From positions 372,001 to 436,000 of the forward strand of contig CAJTQR010000003.1 of assembly GCA_910578515.1 (NCBI GenBank): a DNA stretch of 64,000 nucleotides. Direction: 5' to 3'. Under the pieces are notes generated by a model. That model did no database searches. It was not told where the DNA came from and saw only the letters and a list, made by a program, of their open reading frames with translations. Shown here one piece after another: positions 44,298 to 53,685 of this stretch (its first letter is position 1; each line of letters begins with the position of its first letter). Position numbers and translations under genes: made by a program. Origin of the DNA: an uncultured Duncaniella sp. GTDB taxonomy: Bacteria; Bacteroidota; Bacteroidia; Bacteroidales; Muribaculaceae.

Positions 44298-46025
44298 ATG
44301 AGAAAAGCGCTGATAGCGATGATTGGAATGATGTTGCTGATGGTAATGACTGTCAGCCAGTCGTGCACACAGGTCGGGAGCCGTGACACTGACCATATCC
44401 TTACCGTGGCTGAGGAGCTTATGGAATCGAGTCCCGACTCGGTGCTCGCACTTCTTTCCGACCCGGCACTCCGACCCGGCACCGACCGTCAGAAAGCTCT
44501 TTATGCACTGCTGCTGACCCAGGCGCGACATAAGAATTATATCGATGAGACCAACGACTCACTCATAGCCACCGCCGTTGACTACTTTGACCGCAAAGGT
44601 GACGGGCAACGCCTGATGAAATCACTATTCTATCATGCAACAATCAACTCCAACGCCTCCAATTACCCCGCCGCCATGACCTCGGCTATGCAGGCAAAAC
44701 AATTAGCCGAAAAAAACGAGGATATATATTGGCAAGCACGGATTGCTGAATTGACAGGGCATCTGTTTTCCAATAATTTTCTATACGATGAAGCAGCGAT
44801 TACCTATGGAAAAGCCGCGCATTTTTATAAAATTGCAGGCTGGGAACATCCGCATCTTTATTCATTGTTAGATATGGCGAGAGAAATTTATAATCAGGGC
44901 GACAGCCACGGTGCGTTTGCAATAGCTGACAGTATTCGGAAGATTACATCTGATACATTTTTATTACAGCAGAGTTATTCAATAGCTTTTGACGCCATGC
45001 GCCGCATGAACAATCAGATGAAAGCCAATGAATTTGCCGATTCGTTATTAAAAATAGGCAAAGGCGCAGAGATTGGTAGCTTCGATTACTGTAGTATTGC
45101 AAAGATTAAATACGAATTAAATGATGATGCTGAAGCAGAAAAGCTGTTGCAGGTTGGTGGTAAGTATCTCGATAACGCAAGAGATTCCCTGGTATACAAT
45201 TCGGCAATGCTATTAAAATTCAAAAAAGAAGGAAATATAGACAGCGCATACCAAACCTTGCGAGATATTTTGAGACTACAAAACGATGTAGCGCTTGGCA
45301 TTCGCAAACAATCTGTGATTCGCGCGCAGCGGGATTACTTCTCATTGGAAAGGCTTAAAGCCGCACAGATTGCTGAGAAACGGAAGATTTATTTGTCCTT
45401 TGGCATAGTTGTGGCGATATTTCTGATGGTGACATCTTTTATTTATTACAGATATAAGCTCCTACGTAAAAAAGCTATTATCGATGAACAATTGACATAT
45501 ATCTTCAGCTTGTCCGAGCGCGAACGGTCTGCAACGGATGAGAGACGTGGCTTATCTGAAAAATTGTCAGTCCAAGGAGATGAAAACAACCGTATGCACC
45601 AATTAGTACAGAAATTGCTTGCCGACAATTTATCGCGAATAAATTATCTCTTAAATAATTATTACAATTCCACTGATTCATCAAAAAGCCAGTTGGTATT
45701 CTATAAAAATATGGAAAAGGAAATAAAACGACTCACGAATCAAAGTAATATCTCAGAAATTGAAGATTTGATAAACCAATCCAATAATAATATAGTAATG
45801 AAAATACGGGAGCAGCTTCCGGAACTCTCGAATGAAAATATTATATTTCTAACTCTTGTCATCGCCGGATACGAACCTCGCGCAATATCGCTATTCACTG
45901 GTATAGGACCTAATTCCACCTATAGCAAGCGGCGCCGTTTAATCAACAGAATTGCCGCATCCTCCGCCATGGATAAGGAGTGGTTCATCTCTCAGATTGA
46001 GAATCCAATTATCGGTCATTCATGA
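44298..46025 (+). CDS. membrane-anchored TPR regulator with C-terminal HTH-like region
   Basis: 575 aa. An N-terminal signal/anchor (MRKALIAMIGMMLLMVMTVSQSC), extracytoplasmic TPR-like helices to about 350, one membrane span near 364-384 (IYLSFGIVVAIFLMVTSF), a cytoplasmic coiled region, and a C-terminal HTH-like domain (LPELSNENIIFLTLVIAGY...YSKRRRLINRI). This layout matches a class of Bacteroidetes transmembrane transcriptional regulators. The first ~400 bp are GC-rich like the neighbours, but from about 44700 the codon use becomes AT-rich, as in the genes that follow. It probably controls the accessory block to its right. Function inferred. Confidence 0.8.
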   Translation: MRKALIAMIGMMLLMVMTVSQSCTQVGSRDTDHILTVAEELMESSPDSVLALLSDPALRPGTDRQKALYALLLTQARHKNYIDETNDSLIATAVDYFDRKGDGQRLMKSLFYHATINSNASNYPAAMTSAMQAKQLAEKNEDIYWQARIAELTGHLFSNNFLYDEAAITYGKAAHFYKIAGWEHPHLYSLLDMAREIYNQGDSHGAFAIADSIRKITSDTFLLQQSYSIAFDAMRRMNNQMKANEFADSLLKIGKGAEIGSFDYCSIAKIKYELNDDAEAEKLLQVGGKYLDNARDSLVYNSAMLLKFKKEGNIDSAYQTLRDILRLQNDVALGIRKQSVIRAQRDYFSLERLKAAQIAEKRKIYLSFGIVVAIFLMVTSFIYYRYKLLRKKAIIDEQLTYIFSLSERERSATDERRGLSEKLSVQGDENNRMHQLVQKLLADNLSRINYLLNNYYNSTDSSKSQLVFYKNMEKEIKRLTNQSNISEIEDLINQSNNNIVMKIREQLPELSNENIIFLTLVIAGYEPRAISLFTGIGPNSTYSKRRRLINRIAASSAMDKEWFISQIENPIIGHS

Positions 46026-46298
46026 TGCTCTGTAAAATCCGTTGGTGACAACTGTCATATCTTAGATGTCCTATAATTCCCTTGTCAGATGCCTTGGCAG
46101 AAAAATCAAAACTGAAAATCAACAAGTTAATAATTTATCTCACAACCTCACATCTAATCGTTTGTAAAACAATAAATTATAGCATGCTCAAAATTTTGGT
46201 TTTTATATTGTGATAATACGCTGATATTCAGTGTGCTACAAATGGTCATGCGCGAAATTTAATGAGATGGATTTTATTCCGATTTGAATATTTTGATG

Positions 46299-46306
46299 TA
46301 ATTTTG
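46299..46306 (+). promoter_or_regulatory. promoter -7 element of the lipase locus
   Basis: TAATTTTG with a start near 46313; 21 nt before the ATG at 46334. The intergenic region 46026-46333 holds nothing else recognisable. Confidence 0.5.
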
Positions 46307-46333
46307 CTACTACCGAAACCAATCTTTTATGCA

Positions 46334-46735
46334 ATGAAACATTTGTTTTTATTTCTTTTTTCGCTGATGTACGTGTGGGCAATTCATGCCGATTCCCCAT
46401 TAGTTCAACCAACGCAAAGTCCAAGTAACGATGAATATATCGAGCTTACTCCAAAAAGTAAAAATCGTGATAATGATAGTCACCGTCATCGAGCGCCTGC
46501 TCGTCAGAATGATGTGGAATGCTATTATCTTGATGGCAATCTTCACATCAATTTTGAATTTCCAGAAGGGAATGCCATTTTGAATATCTATGACATGTCC
46601 GGCACAAAATGTCTCCAACAGCCATTCTCTACCACTACGACCTTTATCTACAATATAGGAGACATAACTGAACCTGTCAAAATCGAAATTGAAACAGAAT
46701 CAAATGTGTACGAAGGATTTTATATTCCGTTATAA
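46334..46735 (+). CDS. small exported DUF3244-type protein
   Basis: 133 aa from the ATG at 46334, giving signal peptide MKHLFLFLFSLMYVWAIHA. A basic, charged linker (ELTPKSKNRDNDSHRHRAPA) precedes a beta-sandwich-like region: CYYLDGNLHINFEFPEGNA, LNIYDMSGTKCLQQPF and the C-terminal VKIEIETESNVYEGFYI. This resembles DUF3244, a family of small secreted Bacteroidetes proteins of unknown role. It is the first gene after the promoter, 25 bp before a small lipoprotein. AT-rich codon use. Confidence 0.7.
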   Translation: MKHLFLFLFSLMYVWAIHADSPLVQPTQSPSNDEYIELTPKSKNRDNDSHRHRAPARQNDVECYYLDGNLHINFEFPEGNAILNIYDMSGTKCLQQPFSTTTTFIYNIGDITEPVKIEIETESNVYEGFYIPL

Positions 46736-46760
46736 TCAACTAACTAAAATAACGATTTCT

Positions 46761-47093
46761 ATGAACCTAAAATTTTTATGTATTGTCCTTGGGATAATTG
46801 GAATGATGACAGTATCAAGTTGCCAAGATGATTCAATTGCTGATACATTAAGTGAGAAAGGGCTTGATATTCAAAAAGTAAATCGTGTCATGTCTCGACA
46901 TCTGAACGATGATGAAAGTGTCTATCGTTTACAAACAGACCAAATTGGAATGTTGATACATAGTATTGAAAAGAATGGGAATGAGTACATACTTACTATA
47001 AGCCATGAAGATGCAATACTATTGGGTATACCTGATTCTACTTATCAAATAGCACAATCAATCCTACGTGATTATAACTCATTAGGCGAATAA
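46761..47093 (+). CDS. small lipoprotein
   Basis: 110 aa from the ATG at 46761; upstream in-frame Mets lie inside the preceding gene. MNLKFLCIVLGIIGMMTVSSC has a lipobox-like end (VSSC, Cys21). The mature part is short and hydrophilic, with an alpha/beta look (LTISHEDAILLGIPDSTYQI). No family recognised. It lies between the DUF3244-type gene and the large hydrolase, 18 bp upstream of the latter, so it is likely part of that system. Confidence 0.72.
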   Translation: MNLKFLCIVLGIIGMMTVSSCQDDSIADTLSEKGLDIQKVNRVMSRHLNDDESVYRLQTDQIGMLIHSIEKNGNEYILTISHEDAILLGIPDSTYQIAQSILRDYNSLGE

Positions 47094-47111
47094 CAAAATA
47101 CTGAACCAATC

Positions 47112-50087
47112 ATGAAAAAACTATTTACTATTATTATATGTATTATCTCCATACAGGTTGGCTTTGCTGACAGCTTTATAGAGGATAATACTGATGTTAT
47201 AGGTGTCCCTGAAATATCGTATGACAATCTTTCTCCTCAATACTTAAAGTTCAATTGTTTGAGGGATAGAGGGGCTGAGTTTGTTGACTTTGATTTATTT
47301 ACAGGTAAATCTTTAAATGACAGTAATTACTGTGATAGATATATTTTTGCAGATATTGCTCGCTCGGTACGCTCTATGCTAGGTAGTAGACCAAGTTGGA
47401 ATTCAGAAGAAATGTTAGCGACTCAAGATGAGCTTGGGGATATAGAGAATGCAGTTATTGGAATAATACATTACCAATATCTGTATATCAAAGAGAATGC
47501 GCTACGTGATAATCTCATACGATTTGAAAATGGGAATGTGTATGATAATTATATTGATGGTGTTCATCAGGACCCTTATGATACCGGTTCGGTATTGGCT
47601 TTTTCCGCGCAAGATAGTGTATTTAATAATATAGTTACGTTCTCTTTCCCTTCATCTATATGTCAACGGAATTATGGAGGTGCGTTTTATTTTGATGCCG
47701 GAGACGGAACAGGTTATCGCCAAATAAACCTCAACGATAAAATAACTGTAAATTATTCCACTGGGGAACATGAACTGAAGCTAAAAGTAGTCATTGGCGC
47801 AGCCACATTAGAGGCGCATAGTAAAATTCACACTATTGATACATCTGAAACACAAAGTCGTGGCTATGGTAATTATTTCATGTCTGAAATAATTAAAACG
47901 GAGTATGGAGGTAAAACTATTAGAGCAAAACTATCTCGCTATAAATACGGACATAATAAGCAACCATTTATATATGTTGAGGGATTTGATACAGATATGC
48001 TTGGAAACTCCGGGAAAAAGGATAACATGGATGGTTATGGGTTGCAAGGAGCAGGAACGATTATTGGAGGAAAATTCCTATCGGAGGATGTGTTTTCGTC
48101 ATATGATTTTTATTATCTTGATTTTGAAGATGGAACAGCGTCAAATAAAGCAAAGGCGGAATTATTAAAAAATGCAATTCAACGTGTCAATGCCAATAAA
48201 ACTACATCCAGTAAAAATATTGTATTTGGTTCCAGTATGGGTGGTATAACAGCTCGTTATTGTCTTAGCAAAATGGAGGAAGATGGGTTAAAACATCAAA
48301 CGTCAATCTTGGTTTGCCAAGATACTCCCAATTTAGGAGCAAATGTTCCTCTTGGTGCCCTATATGTGGTTCGAGAAGGCATCAGGCTTTTTAATCGTGG
48401 AAGCTCAGAAAAACATAAAGATAAATTGGGCGACTTGCAAAAAGTTCTTGATTCTGAGGCAGCAAAAGAAATGTTATATAATTATGTTACACCGGATGGT
48501 ATTATTGATAATTCTGTTCATGATGGTTTTTATTCAGAATTGCAAGCGTTAGGCTATCCTCATGGAGATGATGGTCTAATGAGATGTATAGCTATCAGTA
48601 ATGGCAATGAGCAGATAACTCAACCTAACGAGTGTTTGCTTAACTTTGATGTTTCTGGTGGACTAAAGACATTCTATGATGCTGTGTTGAATCTCTATTC
48701 TCCACTCCTTGGTCCGGCTGCATTCTTGATAACAAAGGATCTCTTTACTTCTTTATTGGCAATGGTACCAGGTCGTTCAAGATTAACATTTAGTTGTGAG
48801 ATTTATCCCACAGGTAGTACTCGTAATATATGTGAGATGAAATTAATGTTTAAAAAGAAAGTACTATGGCTCGCTAATGTGAAATCAACGTTATATAAAT
48901 TTACAAAGGCAGCACCTAAATCAGGAATAAATTTTGATATCACAAAAGGTTCATACTTCGATACAGACGTTCAATTTGATATAAACAAGGTTATAAATTT
49001 AAATAAATTGGTGAAAAAGTTAATAGATGCCGGAGGAAAGTATTCGATAACAAAACGCATATTATTTATCCCGACTGCAAGTGCACTTGATATTGGTGCT
49101 GGTACCACATCTTTAGTGCAGGCGGATTACGATGCATTTTATAGTATGCAAAATAGACCCCTAAAGCCAAAACACTCTCCATTTCATGCTTATTACATAT
49201 CTTCAAACTCAGAACAACATATCTTATTTAATTCAGATATGAGTAATTGGCTAAAATCACAATTAGCTACATTTGTATACGGTCATCCTATAGCTACTAC
49301 CGGTTCAAAATATGTTCTAAATAATAACGTTAACAATAGTCCCATAACTTGGTCTACCTCCGACGAGTCTATCGCAACTATTGACAATACCGGAGTCATT
49401 ACTGCTAAAGAACATGGCTTTGTGACTGTGTTAGCTACATTATCAACAGGAGAGGTATACCCAAAGCGTATCATGGTTGGTTTGCCTCAGTACATTATAT
49501 CAACTTATTACAATACAGATAACATCGTATTGGAGGCTCAGCCATTATCTCAATATGCAAAATATAAAGATTATTCAGATTTAATAAAGTTTCAATTCTC
49601 AGAAGGTACTCCTATAAGTTGGAAGTCTGTTGAAGACAAAAAGTATACTGTAATGCTATCATCTACTGGTAACCAGAAGACCATTTATATGAGACCGTAC
49701 TATATGAGTGATGATGATATAGTTTATGGTCCGGTAAGCTACATAGCAATAAATACAGCATTGCCTTATACTATTGAACCCAATTATTTTGCTCACAGAG
49801 GTGGAAATTTGACAAGTATTGTGGTCAAGCAGAATCCTTATTATATTGGGAGTATACCAAATGATTTTAAAATCTGTAATGTTGATTGCAAAGGAACAAC
49901 CACAAGCAATTTAATAAACTTAAATAGTGTCACTACAATTACACTCGACGCTAATAATGTTTTTCCATCAGGTATGATTGACTGGTTTTTGAAAGGTCCG
50001 AATCAATCTATTACAGAAAGTTTTACTATTCGAGGTAAGAAAGGCAATATGATACAGACATTCAACGTTCCATTAATAAAACAATAA
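47112..50087 (+). CDS. large exported lipase/esterase-like protein with Ig-like domain
   Basis: 991 aa. Signal peptide MKKLFTIIICIISIQVGFA. Residues about 165-230 look like a PKD-type fold (FYFDAGDGTGYRQINLND). Then QPFIYVEGFDTDML and the nucleophile elbow VFGSSMGGITARYC, Ser375 in G-x-S-x-G, mark an alpha/beta hydrolase of lipase or PGAP1-like type. A CQDTPNLGANVPLG stretch follows, where the next catalytic elements would be expected. Near 735-795 there is a BIG2-type bacterial Ig domain (WSTSDESIATIDNTGVITA). The last ~200 residues are beta-rich. It may act on host or bacterial lipids or glycolipids outside the cell. AT-rich; no terminal sorting signal that I recognise. Confidence 0.8.
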   Translation: MKKLFTIIICIISIQVGFADSFIEDNTDVIGVPEISYDNLSPQYLKFNCLRDRGAEFVDFDLFTGKSLNDSNYCDRYIFADIARSVRSMLGSRPSWNSEEMLATQDELGDIENAVIGIIHYQYLYIKENALRDNLIRFENGNVYDNYIDGVHQDPYDTGSVLAFSAQDSVFNNIVTFSFPSSICQRNYGGAFYFDAGDGTGYRQINLNDKITVNYSTGEHELKLKVVIGAATLEAHSKIHTIDTSETQSRGYGNYFMSEIIKTEYGGKTIRAKLSRYKYGHNKQPFIYVEGFDTDMLGNSGKKDNMDGYGLQGAGTIIGGKFLSEDVFSSYDFYYLDFEDGTASNKAKAELLKNAIQRVNANKTTSSKNIVFGSSMGGITARYCLSKMEEDGLKHQTSILVCQDTPNLGANVPLGALYVVREGIRLFNRGSSEKHKDKLGDLQKVLDSEAAKEMLYNYVTPDGIIDNSVHDGFYSELQALGYPHGDDGLMRCIAISNGNEQITQPNECLLNFDVSGGLKTFYDAVLNLYSPLLGPAAFLITKDLFTSLLAMVPGRSRLTFSCEIYPTGSTRNICEMKLMFKKKVLWLANVKSTLYKFTKAAPKSGINFDITKGSYFDTDVQFDINKVINLNKLVKKLIDAGGKYSITKRILFIPTASALDIGAGTTSLVQADYDAFYSMQNRPLKPKHSPFHAYYISSNSEQHILFNSDMSNWLKSQLATFVYGHPIATTGSKYVLNNNVNNSPITWSTSDESIATIDNTGVITAKEHGFVTVLATLSTGEVYPKRIMVGLPQYIISTYYNTDNIVLEAQPLSQYAKYKDYSDLIKFQFSEGTPISWKSVEDKKYTVMLSSTGNQKTIYMRPYYMSDDDIVYGPVSYIAINTALPYTIEPNYFAHRGGNLTSIVVKQNPYYIGSIPNDFKICNVDCKGTTTSNLINLNSVTTITLDANNVFPSGMIDWFLKGPNQSITESFTIRGKKGNMIQTFNVPLIKQ

Positions 50088-50090
50088 ATT

Positions 50091-50810
50091 ATGACTCTTT
50101 CCCGACATTTGATTAAAATTTTGCTGGTTGCCATGATAGGAGTGGTGGCTCAAGCTTGTCATCCAGAAATCGAACTGCGGCTTTTCCCGGACTATGATGC
50201 TTCGTTTACTATCAATGGTGAAAAGACAAAGTATAAGGAGGATTACTTGCCTAAATTTGAGGCACCCTATGCTCTGTATAAGCATGATGGCGATGGATTT
50301 TTGTTGTATTTTACTACCTATCCTCTGTATCTTGATACAAATAAAGCCCTCAGCAGTTTTACATTTTCTATAAGGCTGCCGGAACCGCCTGAATTGGGGC
50401 GTGAATATAAAATAACGGGCAATCAGTCGGGAGATTCTGAAAAAGAGGTGGTGATGTGCTCCATGATGTGGGCTCCGATGTGTAAATTTATCGACAATCC
50501 TGAGATAGTAGCGGCACATCCCAACGACCGCATAATTCTCACGTCCGACACCATTACTGAAGGATGGATACGGTTTGACCGATTCAATTATCCGTTTGAG
50601 GATAGCGAGAAGTTTTCAGTGTCTTTCAGGCTGAAAGCGGTAGTGGTGGGTGGCGACAACAATGAGGTGGTGATGCCGGTAGATGTCTCCAAGGGAAAAA
50701 TTACATTTTTCCGCATAAGGGCGTATCCTATGCTGACACCGGAGATTCATTCTCTGAATTTGGATAAATTTGTGCCGAAGGACTACTTTATGTCCTCCAA
50801 TCCGAAGTAG
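50091..50810 (+). CDS. lipoprotein of unknown function at the end of the lipase locus
   Basis: 239 aa. MTLSRHLIKILLVAMIGVVAQAC has a lipobox-like AQAC (Cys23). The mature protein is beta-rich with a Pro/Glu segment (RLPEPPELGREYKI) and a C-terminal strand region. Family unknown. It begins 3 bp after the hydrolase stop. Its base composition is less AT-rich than the hydrolase. Its last 28 bp overlap the 3' end of the convergent rhodanese gene. Confidence 0.72.
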   Translation: MTLSRHLIKILLVAMIGVVAQACHPEIELRLFPDYDASFTINGEKTKYKEDYLPKFEAPYALYKHDGDGFLLYFTTYPLYLDTNKALSSFTFSIRLPEPPELGREYKITGNQSGDSEKEVVMCSMMWAPMCKFIDNPEIVAAHPNDRIILTSDTITEGWIRFDRFNYPFEDSEKFSVSFRLKAVVVGGDNNEVVMPVDVSKGKITFFRIRAYPMLTPEIHSLNLDKFVPKDYFMSSNPK

Positions 50811-51202
50811 CAATCGGTCGCGATGGGAAGGTCGCAGCGTTTCCAGGCGAGGATTCCTCCCTTCATGTCGGCAATGTCGGTGAAGCCGAGCTCTTTCATG
50901 CGGAGGGCAGCTTCATGGCTGCGGCGACCGCTGCGGCAGTAGAGATAATAGTGGCGGCTCTTGTCGAGGGTCGTCACTTTTTCATTGAACGATTCTGGGT
51001 CGAGCCAGTCGATGAGGATGGCGCCCGGGAGATGGCCCTCGGCGTATTCAGCCGGGCGGCGCACGTCGAGCACCACAGCGAGGGTGTCGGAGGAAACTTT
51101 GTGGCGGAATTCCAGGGGAGAGAGCAGGCTGATTCCGTCGGAGGCGGAGCAGGCGGAGCAAAATCCGAGCGCCGCAAGGAGCATCATGAGCAGTCGTTTC
51201 AT
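50783..51202 (-). CDS. rhodanese-domain lipoprotein
   Basis: 139 aa. N-terminal hydrophobic segment ending in GFCSACS, probably lipidated at Cys18. The rhodanese domain has VVLDVRRPAEYAEGHLPGA and active-site Cys89 in LYCRSGRRSHEA. It may transfer sulfur or act in envelope thiol chemistry; partner unknown. Its stop codon region overlaps the upstream convergent gene by 28 bp. Small, single gene. Confidence 0.88.
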   Translation of the reverse strand: MKRLLMMLLAALGFCSACSASDGISLLSPLEFRHKVSSDTLAVVLDVRRPAEYAEGHLPGAILIDWLDPESFNEKVTTLDKSRHYYLYCRSGRRSHEAALRMKELGFTDIADMKGGILAWKRCDLPIATDCYFGLEDIK

Positions 51203-51335
51203 TTCGGGGATTGATTGGATTTCTAACCAGGCACTATGCGTCCAGGCATGTGCGTGAGGTCAAAGATACGTAAAAATCCTGAACCACACCGCATAAAAAA
51301 TATTAAATCCGGAGGGGGAATTCGCCGTTTTTTAC

Positions 51336-51343
51336 TAATTTTG
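51336..51343 (+). promoter_or_regulatory. antiporter promoter -7 element, almost at the start codon
   Basis: TAATTTTG ends 7 nt before the ATG at 51351, so the transcript would be nearly leaderless. If so, the downstream ATG at 51387 is the better start. Confidence 0.45.
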
Positions 51344-51350
51344 TAGTGTC

Positions 51351-53507
51351 ATGTTGTTGAATCTCGCGATACCTGCCCAGACCCCCATGATTACATCGCC
51401 TGTGCCCATATTCCTGACAGTTATGGCGATAATCCTGGTGACACCGTTGCTGCTCAACCGCCTGAAAATCCCTCACGTGATAGGGCTGATATTGGCAGGA
51501 GTGGCTGTGGGTCCGCACGGCTTCGGACTGCTCGCGCGCGACATGAGTTTTGAGGTGTTCGGTCAGGTGGGCATCCTTTATCTGATGTTTTTGGCGGGAA
51601 TAGAGATTGATATGTACCATTTGCGCAAGAACCTGCGCAAGGGGTTGACATTCGGCGCATTCACGTTTCTTGTCCCCTTGGTGCTTGGGGCTGTGGCTGC
51701 AGTGGTGATACTCCGTATGGAGATACTCGTTGCCGTGCTTCTTGCCTCGATGTTTGCCGCCCATACACTTATAGCTTATCCAATCGTGGCCCGTTTTGGC
51801 GTCACGAAGTCGCCGGCGGTCATAATAGCCATAGCGGGTACCATTGTCACTGTGCTCGGCTCGCTCATAGTGCTGGCGGGAGTGCTTGGAGTATACCGCG
51901 AGGGTTCGCTGACCTCGCTGCTTAAGATTCTGGGATATCTGGTGCTCTATTCGGTGGGTATCATATATGTATATCCCCGCCTCACACGCTACTTTTTCAA
52001 GAAATACAACGATGGCATCTCGCAGTTTATCTACGTGATGGTGATGGTGTTTTTCGCCGCCGCCCTTGCGTCGTGGATTGGTATCGAGGGGGTGTTCGGC
52101 GCCTTCTTTGCGGGACTTGTGCTCAACAGATTTATCCCTTCACGCTCCACATTGATGGGGAGGCTGGAGTTTGTGGGTAATGCCATTTTCATACCCTACT
52201 TCCTGATAGGGGTGGGGATGCTCATAGATGTGCATGTGGTCATGGCAGGGTGGGGCACGCTCTACGTGGCGGCAGTGATGAGCGCTGTGGCTATGGTGAC
52301 CAAGTGGATTGCCGCTTTTGCAACGCAGAAGACTTTCCGTCTCACCTCGATTGACCGTTCAATCATGTATCAGCTCTCCAACGCCCATACAGCTGTGGCG
52401 CTCGCTGTGGTGATGATTGGCTATGGGATGGACCTATTCGGGGTGGAGATTCTCAACGGAACCGTGGTGATGATACTCGTCACCTGCACCGTGTCCTCCA
52501 TAGGTACTGCCCGTGCCGCCTCCAAGCTCAAATTGCAACTGCTGGAGCAGGAAGAGGAGGAAGGTTCGAAGGATGAGAGCGGCACACATCCGCGCACACT
52601 GATTGCCATATCCAATCCGCTTACCTCGCCAGGCATAGTCGAGCTGGCGCTTGCGATGCGGTTTCCTGACAGTTCGAAACCCGGCGATTTCTATGCGTTG
52701 CATGTACGCAACGACAATTCCGCTTCATCGCGCGCCATAGGTCGCAACTCGCTTGATGTGGCGGAGCGCACGGCTGCCGCTGTGGAGACTTCGGTGACCA
52801 CCATAGAGCGCTATGACCTTAATTTTATCACCGGTGTGCTCAACACCATGGAGGAGCGCGATATAACTGAAGTGATAATAGGTCTGCACCGTCGCACCAA
52901 CGTGATAGATTCGTTTCTTGGCGATAAGATAGAACGTCTGCTCAAGTCCACCAACCGTATGGTGGTGATGACCCGCTGCTTCATACCGGTCAATACAGTG
53001 ACCCGCATAGTGGTGGCTGTGCCTAAGAAGGCACAGTTTGAGACCGGTTTCCGCCGCTGGGTGCAGGCAATCGGGAATTTATGCCGCCATGCCGGGTGCC
53101 CGATAGAGTTCTGGTGTGAGGATGGCACGGCAGCAATGATTAGCACAGTGCTGCGCCAGTCGCGTCTGGGTATCCGCACATCGTTCGCCACTCTTGAGAG
53201 CTTTGATGACTTCGTGGTGAAGTCGCAGGAAATCAAGGATGACGACCTGCTGGTGGTGGTCAGCGCGCGCCGTGCATCTGTGTCGTTTGAGAGCGATATG
53301 GACGCTGTGCCGGAGTTCCTGCAGAGATATTTTACCACTACCAATCTGATAGTGCTCTATCCGGGACAGTTTGGCACCGAGCCACCTATGACCATGGCGG
53401 AAACTATGGCTACGGACATGGTGTCGGCTCCATCGCCGCTCTATCTCTACACGGTCAACTTCCTGCGCCGTATGCGCCGCATCATCACCCGCCGCACCTC
53501 GAAGTGA
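51351..53507 (+). CDS. CPA2-family cation:proton antiporter with USP-like C-terminal region
   Basis: 718 aa from the ATG at 51351; the ATG at 51387 (MITSPVPIFL) is an alternative given the promoter position. About 12 membrane spans (to ~residue 395) with LKIPHVIGLILAGVAVGPHG and FLAGIEIDMYHLRKN as in Na+(K+)/H+ antiporters of the CPA2 family. The C-terminal ~310 residues are cytoplasmic and have two halves (ALHVRNDNSASSRAIGRNS; VVVSARRASVSFESDMDAVP) that resemble universal-stress-type nucleotide-binding folds, likely regulatory. Ion specificity cannot be read from the sequence. Confidence 0.9.
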   Translation: MLLNLAIPAQTPMITSPVPIFLTVMAIILVTPLLLNRLKIPHVIGLILAGVAVGPHGFGLLARDMSFEVFGQVGILYLMFLAGIEIDMYHLRKNLRKGLTFGAFTFLVPLVLGAVAAVVILRMEILVAVLLASMFAAHTLIAYPIVARFGVTKSPAVIIAIAGTIVTVLGSLIVLAGVLGVYREGSLTSLLKILGYLVLYSVGIIYVYPRLTRYFFKKYNDGISQFIYVMVMVFFAAALASWIGIEGVFGAFFAGLVLNRFIPSRSTLMGRLEFVGNAIFIPYFLIGVGMLIDVHVVMAGWGTLYVAAVMSAVAMVTKWIAAFATQKTFRLTSIDRSIMYQLSNAHTAVALAVVMIGYGMDLFGVEILNGTVVMILVTCTVSSIGTARAASKLKLQLLEQEEEEGSKDESGTHPRTLIAISNPLTSPGIVELALAMRFPDSSKPGDFYALHVRNDNSASSRAIGRNSLDVAERTAAAVETSVTTIERYDLNFITGVLNTMEERDITEVIIGLHRRTNVIDSFLGDKIERLLKSTNRMVVMTRCFIPVNTVTRIVVAVPKKAQFETGFRRWVQAIGNLCRHAGCPIEFWCEDGTAAMISTVLRQSRLGIRTSFATLESFDDFVVKSQEIKDDDLLVVVSARRASVSFESDMDAVPEFLQRYFTTTNLIVLYPGQFGTEPPMTMAETMATDMVSAPSPLYLYTVNFLRRMRRIITRRTSK

Positions 53508-53555
53508 AAGCGCCTTACTGCCCGAAAAGGGAGACAGGGGCGAAAATAACGGGAG

Positions 53556-53679
53556 TAAAAATATTAAATCCTGTCAAATCCAATGATTTGACAGGATTTT
53601 TTTGTTCAGTCTGATGGCTTAAGTAGAGAAAAGATTGTGTGGAGAAAGGGTACAAATCTTTTACTAAGAGAGATTTTTA
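53556..53679 (-). ncRNA. putative ~120-nt small RNA
   Basis: A full consensus promoter (53686-53716) reads left and predicts a start near 53679. The transcript has a 5' hairpin (53671-53676/53654-53659) with CTCTCTTAGTAA in its loop side and ends at the shared terminator (53566-53599). There is no gene of usable length between. It is antisense to nothing; it lies in the convergent 3' gap after the antiporter. Targets unknown. Confidence 0.5.
53566..53599. terminator. terminator between the antiporter and the small RNA
   Basis: 15-bp perfect stem (53566-53580/53585-53599) with loop CAAT and a following TTTT run for the plus strand; the minus strand has TTTAATATTTTT after the stem. It can end the antiporter transcript and the minus-strand small RNA. 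Confidence 0.85.
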
Positions 53680-53685
53680 ACGATG

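Noticed and set aside
44298..50810. AT-rich block considered as a mobile element or prophage
   Set aside because: No integrase, transposase, tRNA end, direct repeats or phage structural genes are visible; only composition suggests transfer.
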